DNA of 12,620 nucleotides. It comes from Pseudomonadota bacterium. Its GTDB lineage: Bacteria > Pseudomonadota > Alphaproteobacteria > Azospirillales > Azospirillaceae. The position numbers were made by a program, and so were the translations under genes. The DNA lies in contig JAEZID010000401.1 in assembly GCA_023416195.1 (NCBI GenBank), positions 1 through 12,620 of the forward strand, in the 5' to 3' direction. Of the stretch, positions 1 through 6,133 are shown piece after piece; the stretch's first letter is position 1, and each line of letters begins with the position of its first letter. A model generated the notes under the pieces. It ran no database searches, had not been told where the DNA came from, and saw only the letters and a program-made list of their open reading frames with translations.

Positions 1-979
1 CGGCGAACCAGGAGCCGAACAGGACCAGCGGCATCGCGGCGTAGACGACCAGCCCCAGCGCGATGGTCAGGACGCCCACGGGGTGGACGCGCAGCGCCCC
101 GCTCCACAGGCCCCACAGCACGCCGATGCCGACCGCCGCGCCGGTGACGTAGCCGACCGCGTCGGCGTAGGCGCCGAACAGGAAGTCGAAGCCCATCAGC
201 TTGGCCGTACCGACCCACATCACCGCGTCGGCGTAGCCGGATGATGGACTCATCAGCAGCAGCGGCGGCACGACGAGGAACGGCAGCGCAAAGGCCAGCA
301 GGTCCGGCATCGCACGGCGCGACATTGCCTGAAAGGGCCGGCGCCAGTCGCCCGATCCCATCAGGCGCCACGCCTCGGAGCACAGAAGCGTCATCCCGTA
401 CAGGCCCAGCGCGAACAGGTGCGAGGCGAACAGCACGAGCACGAAGACCAGCGAAACCAGCCCGCGCACCCAGGGTCCACGGTCCGCCAGGCCGATCCAC
501 AGCGCGATTCCCCACAGCGCTAACCCAAGCCCGAACAAATAGTTGAACAGGCCCATGTAGGTGGACATGGTGTAGAGGAACAGCGTGCCGGCCAGCGCCC
601 CCAGCTCCAGCCGGCCCCAGACCGCGCGGTAGAGCGCCATGGTTCCGGTGACCAGCAGCAGGTAGCTGGCGGTGACGAAAAGCTTGCAGGCCGTGTGCAG
701 CCCGACCAGCAGGGCCAGCGGCGGCACCAGGAAATCCATCACGAGGTTGGGCACGATGGCCCAGCGGATCGTGTAGTACTGCTGAAGCGGAACGTCCTGA
801 TCCAGGTAGGTCAGGGCGTACATCCGCGTGACGTGGTTGACGTAGTCGCCCAGCGCCGGGATCTCGAACATCCAGACGGGGACCACCGCCGCGACCAGGG
901 CCAGCAGGGCCGCCGGCCACAGCAGCGCGGCGTCGGAACGGGCCGGGGCGTGCCAGCCGAGGCTGTCCTGGTTCAGCAT
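1..979 (-). CDS. Polytopic membrane protein, GT-C-like, partial (C-terminus beyond the window)
   Basis: The reading frame is open from an ATG at 979 to the window edge, giving 326 codons without a stop. The protein has about nine hydrophobic segments (roughly residues 19-38, 73-94, 98-118 and onward), so it is an inner-membrane protein. After the first membrane segment comes an acidic/histidine loop, D45-Y-V-N-H49. In GT-C type lipid-linked sugar transferases an Asp in the first external loop is catalytic, so a GT-C role is possible, but I do not recognise a named family. The start follows a good GGAGGAG ribosome site 8 bases upstream and lies inside the end of the upstream glycosyltransferase gene (7-bp overlap), which implies translational coupling. 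Likely role (inference): synthesis or modification of a surface polysaccharide or lipid. I am confident that it is a real gene; its function is unsure. Confidence 0.8.
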   Translation of the reverse strand, partial: MLNQDSLGWHAPARSDAALLWPAALLALVAAVVPVWMFEIPALGDYVNHVTRMYALTYLDQDVPLQQYYTIRWAIVPNLVMDFLVPPLALLVGLHTACKLFVTASYLLLVTGTMALYRAVWGRLELGALAGTLFLYTMSTYMGLFNYLFGLGLALWGIALWIGLADRGPWVRGLVSLVFVLVLFASHLFALGLYGMTLLCSEAWRLMGSGDWRRPFQAMSRRAMPDLLAFALPFLVVPPLLLMSPSSGYADAVMWVGTAKLMGFDFLFGAYADAVGYVTGAAVGIGVLWGLWSGALRVHPVGVLTIALGLVVYAAMPLVLFGSWFA

Positions 980-1956
980 GAGGCGGGCTCCTCCGGGGGC
1001 GGGACGATGGCGAGCGCGGGGGCGGAGCGGAGATCGTCCGGGTAGCGGTTGCGCAGGCCGGCGCGGTAGTCGGTCCAGAATCCGCGCAGTCCCTTCAGGT
1101 CGAAACGCCGGTGGACGAGGAAATACAGTGTGTATTTCGCCATCATGCGGGCGATGGCCTCGCGCTCGTAGGTCGCGTGGATGTAGCCCATGTTGCGGAA
1201 GAAGTAGGTGGTGCGGTTCGCCGGCATCTCCTCCACGGTACCGAGCAGGCCGCCGGCCAGCGGCCTCTGGGTGCGGCGGTTGCGCGGGTGGACGTGGCGG
1301 GCGTGCACGGCGGTGCCGTCCTTCAGCCCGGCGCGGCGGGCGCGGAGCGTGAACTCCCACTCGTCGCCCCAGATAAACATCTCGCGCTTGACGTTGCCGA
1401 TTTGCTCGAACACCCGGCGGCGCAGCATGGTGCCGTTGAACAGCGCGATGGCGCCGGGGACGATCCCGTCGCGGGCCGAGGCGACGAAGCTCGCCGCGCG
1501 GGTGTGGCCGTGCATGGCGAAGGCGAGGTCGGCCTGATCCTCCGCCGCCACGACCATCGGGCCGACGAGGTCAAGGTCGTGCCGCTCGCCCTGGCGCAGC
1601 AGTTCGGCCAGCGCGCCGGGCGCCGGGATGCCGTCGTCATCGGTGCTCCAGATCCATTCCGCGCCGAAGCGCAGCGCCGTTTCGAAAGCCGTGTGGTAGG
1701 CCCCGGCCGAGCCGACGTTGGGTTGGCGGACGACGATCAGTTCGGGGATGCGCTCGCGCTGTTCGGCCAGCCACTCCGCCGTGCCGTCGGTGGAGCCGTT
1801 GTCCACCACGACGATGCGGCCGGGCCTCGGCACCTGGGCGTGGATGGCCGCGACGCAGCCGCGCAGCAGCGGCAGCCGGTTGTGCGTGACGACGACCGCG
1901 ATCACCGGTGCGGCGGCGCCGGGCGGCGCGCCGCTGGGCGTGAGGGCTTCGGGCAT
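973..1956 (-). CDS. Family 2 glycosyltransferase (GT-A fold, rhamnosyl/galactofuranosyl-transferase-like)
   Basis: A 327-aa cytoplasmic or membrane-associated glycosyltransferase that would move a sugar from a nucleotide donor to a glycan acceptor. The N-terminus has the GT2 nucleotide-binding strand (VIAVVVTHNR, residues 18-27) and V-D-N-G-S-T-D-G-T at 51-59. The metal/donor motif is T105-D-D-D108. A later W196-G-D-E-W-E-F202 element matches the catalytic-base region of COG1216 enzymes of the RfbF/GlfT kind, followed by H218-A-R-H-V-H-P224. There is no transmembrane segment. The ATG at 1956 is preceded by GGAGAG with 9 bases between. The stop overlaps the start of the downstream membrane protein by 7 bp, so the two probably act on the same glycan. 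The sugar and acceptor cannot be read from the sequence. Confidence 0.9.
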   Translation of the reverse strand: MPEALTPSGAPPGAAAPVIAVVVTHNRLPLLRGCVAAIHAQVPRPGRIVVVDNGSTDGTAEWLAEQRERIPELIVVRQPNVGSAGAYHTAFETALRFGAEWIWSTDDDGIPAPGALAELLRQGERHDLDLVGPMVVAAEDQADLAFAMHGHTRAASFVASARDGIVPGAIALFNGTMLRRRVFEQIGNVKREMFIWGDEWEFTLRARRAGLKDGTAVHARHVHPRNRRTQRPLAGGLLGTVEEMPANRTTYFFRNMGYIHATYEREAIARMMAKYTLYFLVHRRFDLKGLRGFWTDYRAGLRNRYPDDLRSAPALAIVPPPEEPASC

Positions 1957-2070
1957 GCGGATCGGCTCTCCGTCTTGTGCCGGACGACTGGAAGCGGCGA
2001 GGCGCGGCCACGGCAGGGCCGCCGCCGGGGCAGCCCGCCGCGCACAAGCCCAAGGTTTTCGCTGAGTCAG

Positions 2071-2090
2071 GTCCGGGCAATGATCCGGAC
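2071..2090. other. Inverted repeat in the transporter-glycosyltransferase gap (possible weak terminator)
   Basis: The 196-bp gap 1957-2152 lies between the transporter stop and the glycosyltransferase start. It has a perfect 6-bp inverted repeat (GTCCGG / CCGGAC, loop of 8) at 2071-2090 and a smaller one (ATCCC / GGGAT) near 2128-2139. Neither is followed by a T tract on the minus strand, so an intrinsic terminator is not well supported. The gap must still hold the glycosyltransferase promoter if the two genes are not co-transcribed. I see no convincing -35/-10 pair. Confidence 0.3.
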
Positions 2091-2152
2091 GGAGAGGCGC
2101 CCCGTCTTTCGCATAGCGCGGAATCCCCAGGGATCCGCCGGACGCAGCCCCA

Positions 2153-3382
2153 TCAGACGAGGCGCATCCAACCGGTGCCCCACAGCCAGAGAACCGCGAA
2201 CCCCATGGACAGCAGCGTCATGGGAACGCCGCAACGGGCATGCTCGACGAAGCCCAGCCGGACGCCGGACGCCTCCGCCCGCTCGGCCACGATGATGTTG
2301 GCGAGGCTGCCGGGAAGCAGGAGATTGCCGGCAAGGGTGGAGAGAACCGCCAGACCGTAGAGCGCGCCTTCCGGCGGCGACGGCCACGCGGACAGCAGCA
2401 GGATCACGGCGGGCACGTTGCCGATGCTGTTGCTCGCCACCAGCGCCAGCGGCGCCATCACCGCCAGCCGGTCGGGCAGCAGGCCCGCCCCCTCCAGCCA
2501 GCCGACCAGCTCGGCGGGAAGGCCGGTCAGGCCCAGCGCGTGGTTGACCGCGAACAGGGCGGCGAACAGCACCAGCAGATGCCAGTCCACCACCCCCAGC
2601 ATCCCGCGCGTGGCGAGCCGCCGGCTGACCAGCATGGCCCCGGCGACCAGCAGCACGCCCGTCTCGTGCGGCAGCGGCGTCGCGAACAGAGCCAGCAGGG
2701 CGGCGGTTGCGATCACCGCCTTGGCCAGCTGGGCGCGGTCCAGCGCGACGGGTTCGGTGGCGTGGTCGCTGGTGGGCAGGCCGAAACGCTTGCGCCACAC
2801 CAGCCAAACCACCCCATAGACCAGCGCCAGGCCGACCAGCGCCGGCACCCCGCAGACGCTGAGGAAACGCCAGAAGTCGAGGTGGCCCATCTGCCCGATC
2901 AGGATGTTCTGCGGGTTGCCGATGACCGTCGCGGCCGAACCGGCGTTGGCGGCCCCGGCCAACGCGATCAGGTAAGGGCGGGGGTCCAGGCCGCGCGCCA
3001 TCAGCCCGACGCAGAGCATCGGCGTCATGGCGAAGACCACCACGTCGTTGGCGAGCACCGCCGACAGGCCCCCGGCCACGACGACGGTCACGGCGAGAAG
3101 GCGGGCGGGCGAGCGGGCTCCTTGCGCCACCCGCAGGGCGCACCAGTCGTAGAAGCCGCTGGCCGCATACTGCGCCGACAGCACCATCAGCCCGAACAGG
3201 ATGAAGATGGTCGGGAAGTCGATGGCCTCGACCACCTGACGGGAATCGAGCGCGCCGATGCCCAGAAGCACAATCGCGGCGACGAGCGCGATGCCCGTGC
3301 GGTCGATGCGGAGTCCGGGAAAACGGCCCAGCGCCATGCCCAGATAGGTGGCGGTGAACAGGGCGACGATGGTGGCGGTCAT
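2153..3382 (-). CDS. ArsB/NhaD superfamily anion transporter (YbiR-like, SLC13/CitM relatives)
   Basis: A 409-aa inner-membrane permease with about 10-12 hydrophobic segments. Two inverted halves each carry the hallmark motifs of the ion transporter superfamily. In the first half these are L110-A-N-D113...T-P and G-N-P-Q-N at 155-159, after A-A-N-A-G-S-A. In the second half they are S317-N-S-I-G-N-V-P324 and A-G-N-L-L-L-P-G-S-L-A-N at 351-362. The two hairpin motifs form the substrate and Na+/H+ site in this superfamily. The G-N-P-Q-N form is typical of YbiR-type members rather than of ArsB itself. The substrate is unknown; an oxyanion or dicarboxylate is possible. The length is normal for the family. 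It starts 41 bp after the stop of the MBL-fold hydrolase gene and is probably co-transcribed with it. No arsenic genes are nearby, so I do not assign arsB. Confidence 0.88.
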   Translation of the reverse strand: MTATIVALFTATYLGMALGRFPGLRIDRTGIALVAAIVLLGIGALDSRQVVEAIDFPTIFILFGLMVLSAQYAASGFYDWCALRVAQGARSPARLLAVTVVVAGGLSAVLANDVVVFAMTPMLCVGLMARGLDPRPYLIALAGAANAGSAATVIGNPQNILIGQMGHLDFWRFLSVCGVPALVGLALVYGVVWLVWRKRFGLPTSDHATEPVALDRAQLAKAVIATAALLALFATPLPHETGVLLVAGAMLVSRRLATRGMLGVVDWHLLVLFAALFAVNHALGLTGLPAELVGWLEGAGLLPDRLAVMAPLALVASNSIGNVPAVILLLSAWPSPPEGALYGLAVLSTLAGNLLLPGSLANIIVAERAEASGVRLGFVEHARCGVPMTLLSMGFAVLWLWGTGWMRLV

Positions 3383-3423
3383 GGGACGTCAGGGCGGCAA
3401 GCGGAGGGAGGCCCCTCTATAGC

Positions 3424-4248
3424 TCACGCCAGCGTCACCGTCGTCCCCTCGCGTGCGGCGAAGCAGTCGGGAAATTCCGCGCGGGCGGCGGCCTCGATGG
3501 CCGCCATGGCCTCGTCGTCGTGGTCGGGGTCGTGGTGGAAGAGGACGAGGCGCTTCACGCCCGCCGCACGGGCCAGCCGGACGCCCTCGTCCCAGGTGGA
3601 ATGGCCCCAGCCGACGCGCTGCCGCCATTCCTCCTCCGTGTAGGTGGAATCGTAGAGGACGAGGTCGGCGCCGGCGATCAGGTCCAGCACGTTCCGGTCG
3701 GGCTGGCCCGGCACATGCTCCGTGTCGGTCACATAGACGAAGCTCTTGCCCGCATAGTCGATGCGGTAGCCGGTGGCGCCGTCCGGGTGGTTCAGCGGCG
3801 CCGTGCGCACCTGGATGCCGCCCTCCAGCGGAAAGCTGTCCCCCGCCGCGATCTCCACGAAGCTGATGTCGCCGCCCATGGTGCGCAGGGGCACAGGAAA
3901 CAGCGGCCGTTCCATCTGGCGGGCCATCACCGCCTCGATGCTCGGGTTGCCGGAAAGATGGCCCGAGACGATGCGCAGCCGGAAGCCCCTGGTGTAGGCC
4001 GGCGCGAAGAAGGGAAAGCCGCTGATGTGGTCGAGGTGCGTGTGGCTGAGCAGAAGCGTGGCCTCGGTGGCGCCCGCCTTCAGCCAATGCTTGCCCAGCG
4101 CGCGGATGCCGGTCCCGGCGTCGATCACGATGCGGCGGTCCCCGGCCGTCACCTCGACGCAACTGGTGTTGCCGCCATACCCCATGTACGAGGGAATCGG
4201 GCACGGAACGGTGCCGCGCACCCCCCAGAAGGTGACCGAGAACCCCAT
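3424..4248 (-). CDS. MBL-fold metallo-hydrolase (PhnP/COG1235-like phosphodiesterase family)
   Basis: A 274-aa soluble metallo-beta-lactamase-fold hydrolase. The N-terminus V-T-F-W-G-V-R-G-T-V-P with Y-G-G-N-T-S-C (residues 24-30) is typical of COG1235 proteins, whose characterised members include phosphodiesterases. Binuclear metal ligands are visible: H69-T-H-L-D-H74, H154 (NHPDG), D175 (VTDTEH), H216 (GWGHST) and a C-terminal H-H-D-P-D-H cluster at 238-243. The D-H of HTHLDH and the late histidines indicate an intact active site. I chose the ATG at 4248 because homologues begin at this FWGVRG strand and a GAGGGG site lies just upstream. An ATG 42 bp further up (4290) has no ribosome site and sits right after a TAAACT -10-like hexamer, which would fit a transcript starting near 4280. 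The substrate is unknown; a cyclic phosphate ester is a family-based guess. Confidence 0.88.
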   Translation of the reverse strand: MGFSVTFWGVRGTVPCPIPSYMGYGGNTSCVEVTAGDRRIVIDAGTGIRALGKHWLKAGATEATLLLSHTHLDHISGFPFFAPAYTRGFRLRIVSGHLSGNPSIEAVMARQMERPLFPVPLRTMGGDISFVEIAAGDSFPLEGGIQVRTAPLNHPDGATGYRIDYAGKSFVYVTDTEHVPGQPDRNVLDLIAGADLVLYDSTYTEEEWRQRVGWGHSTWDEGVRLARAAGVKRLVLFHHDPDHDDEAMAAIEAAARAEFPDCFAAREGTTVTLA

Positions 4249-4387
4249 GCGCCCCTCGCACCGTGGCGCCGGTCCAGCAACCGGCACCATGACAGTTTAG
4301 CACGGTTTCGGGACGGCGCGGTGCCGGTCGTCGCAGGCTTGCCCGTCTCCGAAGAGGGGGCGCAATCCCCGCCCGAACGGGAAAGCG

Positions 4388-4621
4388 TCAATTCGACGCC
4401 AGGATCCTCTCGATCAGCCGGCCGCAATCCGCCTGGTTGTCACAACCATGGCAAGCGTTGTCGGCGCAATCCAGAGCCGTCTTGAGGACCGCCAGACGGG
4501 TCAGAACGCTCCGCTTCGACTCCTTGGAAATGACATCGGTGTGCAGAACGTCGTTGACCGCCTCCCGGATGACATCGATCCCCCGCCCCTGCTCTTGAAG
4601 ACTTGCGCTTATTACTTGCAT
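4388..4621 (-). CDS. Small four-cysteine protein, function unknown
   Basis: A 77-aa protein that I do not recognise. The first 50 residues are predicted helical and mixed-charge, with a phrase (ASLQEQGRGIDVIREAVNDV, about 6-25) loosely reminiscent of chemoreceptor coiled-coil helices. The end carries a compact cysteine cluster, C52-x4-C57-x2-C60-x5-C66, which could bind zinc or an Fe-S cluster. There is no signal peptide or membrane segment. The ATG is preceded by GAGGA at a suitable distance. The gene lies 99 bp downstream of the short chemoreceptor in the same direction, so it may share its transcript. The AT-rich gap between them has palindromes that could instead drive it separately. Coding status is supported by the start, the ribosome site and the non-random cysteine pattern; it is too short for certainty. 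Confidence 0.62.
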   Translation of the reverse strand: MQVISASLQEQGRGIDVIREAVNDVLHTDVISKESKRSVLTRLAVLKTALDCADNACHGCDNQADCGRLIERILASN

Positions 4622-4631
4622 GCGGGTGTCC

Positions 4632-4675
4632 TCATTTGAAAATGAATACCACCATATGCATGTTTCACGCGCGTG
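4632..4675 (-). promoter_or_regulatory. Palindromes upstream of the small Cys4 gene (candidate operator)
   Basis: Two perfect palindromes lie in the 99-bp AT-rich gap before the 77-aa gene. TCATTT-ga-AAATGA (4632-4645) is 11-24 bp ahead of its ATG. CACGCGCGTG (4666-4675) is about 45 bp ahead. The first could be an operator or a small hairpin near the ribosome site; the second looks like a dimeric regulator site. A shorter palindrome, TCCGG-ca-CCGGA (4688-4699), lies closer to the chemoreceptor stop. No regulator can be named, and no clear -35/-10 pair was found. Confidence 0.3.
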
Positions 4676-4720
4676 TCAGGATTGAAATCCGGCACCGGAA
4701 AATTGATATATGAGAAACGT

Positions 4721-5755
4721 CTAGGTTCGACCGTCGAAGGCGTCCTGCACGATGACGCCATACCAGCCCAGCCCTTTGTAGGTCTCATAGCCGGGCGTCA
4801 GCGCGAAACCCACGACGTGGCCCTTGTCGTCGGAATAGCTGCCGTGGCTGTGACCGTCGGTCCGCAGGGGATAGGTTTCCGACAGCACGCCGCGCCTGTC
4901 GGACGCGGCGATGACGCGGTGCTTGCGGTCCACCAGAAGGCAGCGGGTCGTGGCCCGCTCCTCGTCGGTCAGGCGCACGGTATCGACGACGCCCTGCGAC
5001 TGCCCCTGCCAGTCGAAGAAGATGCCGAGCACACCGGTGATGGCGCCGTTCTCCTCCCCGCCTTCGCGGATGGCGGTGGCGTAGGTGGCGACCGTGCGGC
5101 GATCGAGCAGGTCGTTTTCGGCGATGTCGGCGACCGCGAATTCCCCGCCGTTGCGGGTCGCCATGGCGTCGCGGAACCACGGCTCGTTGGCGACGGAACT
5201 GCCGACGACGCGGTGGTAGCGGTCCTGCCGGCCATGCGCCTGCACGATGCCGCGCGTGTCCACGACCCAGAGGTCGCTGTAGACCGTGTAGGCACCGAGA
5301 ATGACGCCGAGCCGCTTGGCGGCGTGGGCGCGATTCTCCGCCGTGGGGTTGGCGGCGCATTCGACCACGGCGCTGTCGGTCGCCCACCAGCGCACATCGC
5401 ACGACCGTTCGAACAGATTGCGGTCGATGATGTCGATCATGTTCAACGCCAGATCGGCCAGCCGTCCGCCGCGCAGCTGCGACACCAGCCGCTGACCCAG
5501 CGTGTTCAGTTCGTCGGTCTGCACGGCCATCTGGCTTCGCAGTTCGCTGTTGATGGCGGTGATCCGCTCGGAAATGCCCTTGACCTCCTGGGCCACCACG
5601 GCGAAGCCGCGCCCGGACTCGCCCGCACGCATCGCCTCGATCAGCGCGTTCAGCGCCAGGATTTTGGTCGTGTTGGTAACGGCCTGAATTTCGTCCATCT
5701 TGCGGGCGGCAAGATCGGACACGGCGCGCGAAAGAGCCACGATACGCTCGGGCAT
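4721..5755 (-). CDS. Short soluble chemoreceptor: minimal MCP signalling tip followed by Cache-like sensor
   Basis: A 344-aa cytoplasmic protein with reversed receptor order. Residues about 20-60 hold the chemoreceptor hairpin tip (K31-I-L-A-L-N-A-L-I-E...R-A-G-E-S-G-R-G-F-A-V-V-A), the part that contacts CheA/CheW. A helical linker runs to about 115. The remaining 230 residues look like a Cache/PAS-type ligand-binding domain (YSDLWVVDTRGIVQAHGR at 159-176, ANEPWFRDAM at 189-198, a second half ending near GWYGVIVQ). There are no membrane segments, HAMP domain, methylation helices or CheR-docking pentapeptide. The tip is unusual: where Tsr-like receptors read AFQTNILALN it reads VTNTTKILALN. 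The start is secure: a strong ribosome site precedes the ATG, and an in-frame TGA 9 bp before it excludes an N-terminal extension. It probably senses an intracellular or diffusible ligand, which is unknown. Confidence 0.87.
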   Translation of the reverse strand: MPERIVALSRAVSDLAARKMDEIQAVTNTTKILALNALIEAMRAGESGRGFAVVAQEVKGISERITAINSELRSQMAVQTDELNTLGQRLVSQLRGGRLADLALNMIDIIDRNLFERSCDVRWWATDSAVVECAANPTAENRAHAAKRLGVILGAYTVYSDLWVVDTRGIVQAHGRQDRYHRVVGSSVANEPWFRDAMATRNGGEFAVADIAENDLLDRRTVATYATAIREGGEENGAITGVLGIFFDWQGQSQGVVDTVRLTDEERATTRCLLVDRKHRVIAASDRRGVLSETYPLRTDGHSHGSYSDDKGHVVGFALTPGYETYKGLGWYGVIVQDAFDGRT

Positions 5756-5760
5756 GGATG

Positions 5761-5769
5761 ATCACCTCC
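5761..5769 (-). promoter_or_regulatory. Strong Shine-Dalgarno site of the short chemoreceptor
   Basis: On the minus strand GGAGGTGAT is a full match to the anti-Shine-Dalgarno tail of 16S rRNA, 5 bases before the ATG at 5755 (9 bases from the GGAGG core). Its TGA at 5764-5762 is an in-frame stop for the chemoreceptor, so the site both fixes the start and shows that the protein is not a truncated longer receptor. Confidence 0.8.
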
Positions 5770-5924
5770 GAAGTCTATCGGCGACGACTCCCCTCGACGG
5801 CCGCGCAGCCATTCCGCTGGCCCGTTCAATCGTCCGCAATCCACCCATACGTATTTTCAGAAAACAATCGAGAACTTCAACAATTAACCTTACATAAATT
5901 AAGGAATTTTCCTGCGGCGCAATG
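5770..5924 (-). promoter_or_regulatory. Leader and likely promoter region of the short chemoreceptor
   Basis: This stretch precedes the short chemoreceptor and holds no gene I can support. Bases about 5851-5912 are strikingly AT-rich against a GC-rich background, which fits a promoter or upstream activating region. An inverted repeat CCTTA / TAAGG (5888-5904, loop of 7) lies in it. On the minus strand a TTGAAG hexamer (5880-5875) has an AAAATA 17 bp downstream (5857-5852). The second half is a poor -10, so I do not claim a defined promoter. Confidence 0.35.
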
Positions 5925-5971
5925 TCATACGGCCGGCGCATGAATGGTTCATGTTTCGTCCGGCCGTATGA
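5925..5971. repeat. Intergenic palindromic repeat, copy 1
   Basis: A long hairpin with perfect 12-bp outer arms, TCATACGGCCGG (5925-5936) and its complement (5960-5971). A nested stem CATGAA-tgg-TTCATG (5939-5953) lies within. It shares its first 19 bases exactly, and its general structure, with copy 2 at 6052-6097. It behaves like a REP or BIME-type extragenic palindrome: intergenic, GC-rich and paired. It sits between the ends of two leftward genes, so it may fold in RNA or DNA or block 3' decay. Confidence 0.75.
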
Positions 5972-5978
5972 CCCTCTC

Positions 5979-5999
5979 GCACATGGCTGCGCCATGTGC
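5979..5999. repeat. Perfect short hairpin following repeat copy 1
   Basis: GCACATGGC-tgc-GCCATGTGC is a perfect 9-bp stem with a 3-base loop, right after repeat copy 1. The matching place after copy 2 (about 6104-6126) has a related but imperfect sequence sharing GCTGCGCC and CGTGCTG. The repeat unit therefore seems to extend beyond the first hairpin, to about 85-90 bp. No T tract follows on either strand. Confidence 0.65.
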
Positions 6000-6011
6000 T
6001 GCCGGGTTTGA

Positions 6012-6050
6012 ACCAAAGGCGTTTGATGGAAGACATCAAACGCCTTCGGT
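6012..6050. repeat. Hairpin between the two repeat copies (13-bp perfect stem)
   Basis: AAGGCGTTTGATG (6016-6028) pairs perfectly with CATCAAACGCCTT (6034-6046) across a 5-base loop. After one mismatch the outer ACC/GGT add three more pairs (6012-6050). It is the strongest hairpin of the window and has no counterpart after copy 2. It lies about 85-120 bp past the 463-aa chemoreceptor stop on its transcribed strand. It could stop or stabilise that transcript, but it lacks a U tract. Confidence 0.7.
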
Positions 6051-6051
6051 A

Positions 6052-6097
6052 TCATACGGCCGGCGCATGAGCGTTTCATGCTCCGCCGGCCGTATGG
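6052..6097. repeat. Intergenic palindromic repeat, copy 2
   Basis: Perfect 13-bp arms CATACGGCCGGCG (6053-6065) and CGCCGGCCGTATG (6084-6096) enclose a nested CATGA-gcgtt-TCATG stem (6066-6080). It matches copy 1 at its first 19 bases and in the right arm. The interior differs, but changes in the nested stem keep it paired in both copies, which suggests that the fold matters. Similar sequence continues to about 6133, where the 463-aa chemoreceptor stop codon begins. Confidence 0.75.
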
Positions 6098-6133
6098 TCC
6101 TGTCTCACGCTGCGCCGCAACGTGCTGTCGGCA

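Noticed and set aside
1111..2295. Long rightward reading frame (394 codons) opposite the glycosyltransferase
   Set aside because: It is antisense to a clear GT2 gene, has low-complexity Arg/Ala/Gly/His-rich translation and no recognisable motif. Such frames are a by-product of high GC content.
4249..4290. Longer N-terminus of the MBL-fold hydrolase from the ATG at 4290
   Set aside because: It adds 14 residues unlike the family, has no ribosome site, and the later ATG starts exactly at the conserved first strand.
4721..5755. The short chemoreceptor as a 5'-truncated pseudogene of a transmembrane receptor
   Set aside because: It has a consensus ribosome site, an in-frame stop directly upstream and no receptor-like sequence in any frame of the 378-bp upstream gap.
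5925..6133. CRISPR array
   Set aside because: There are only two diverged copies, the units are hairpins with internal variation, no regular spacers occur and no cas genes are present.
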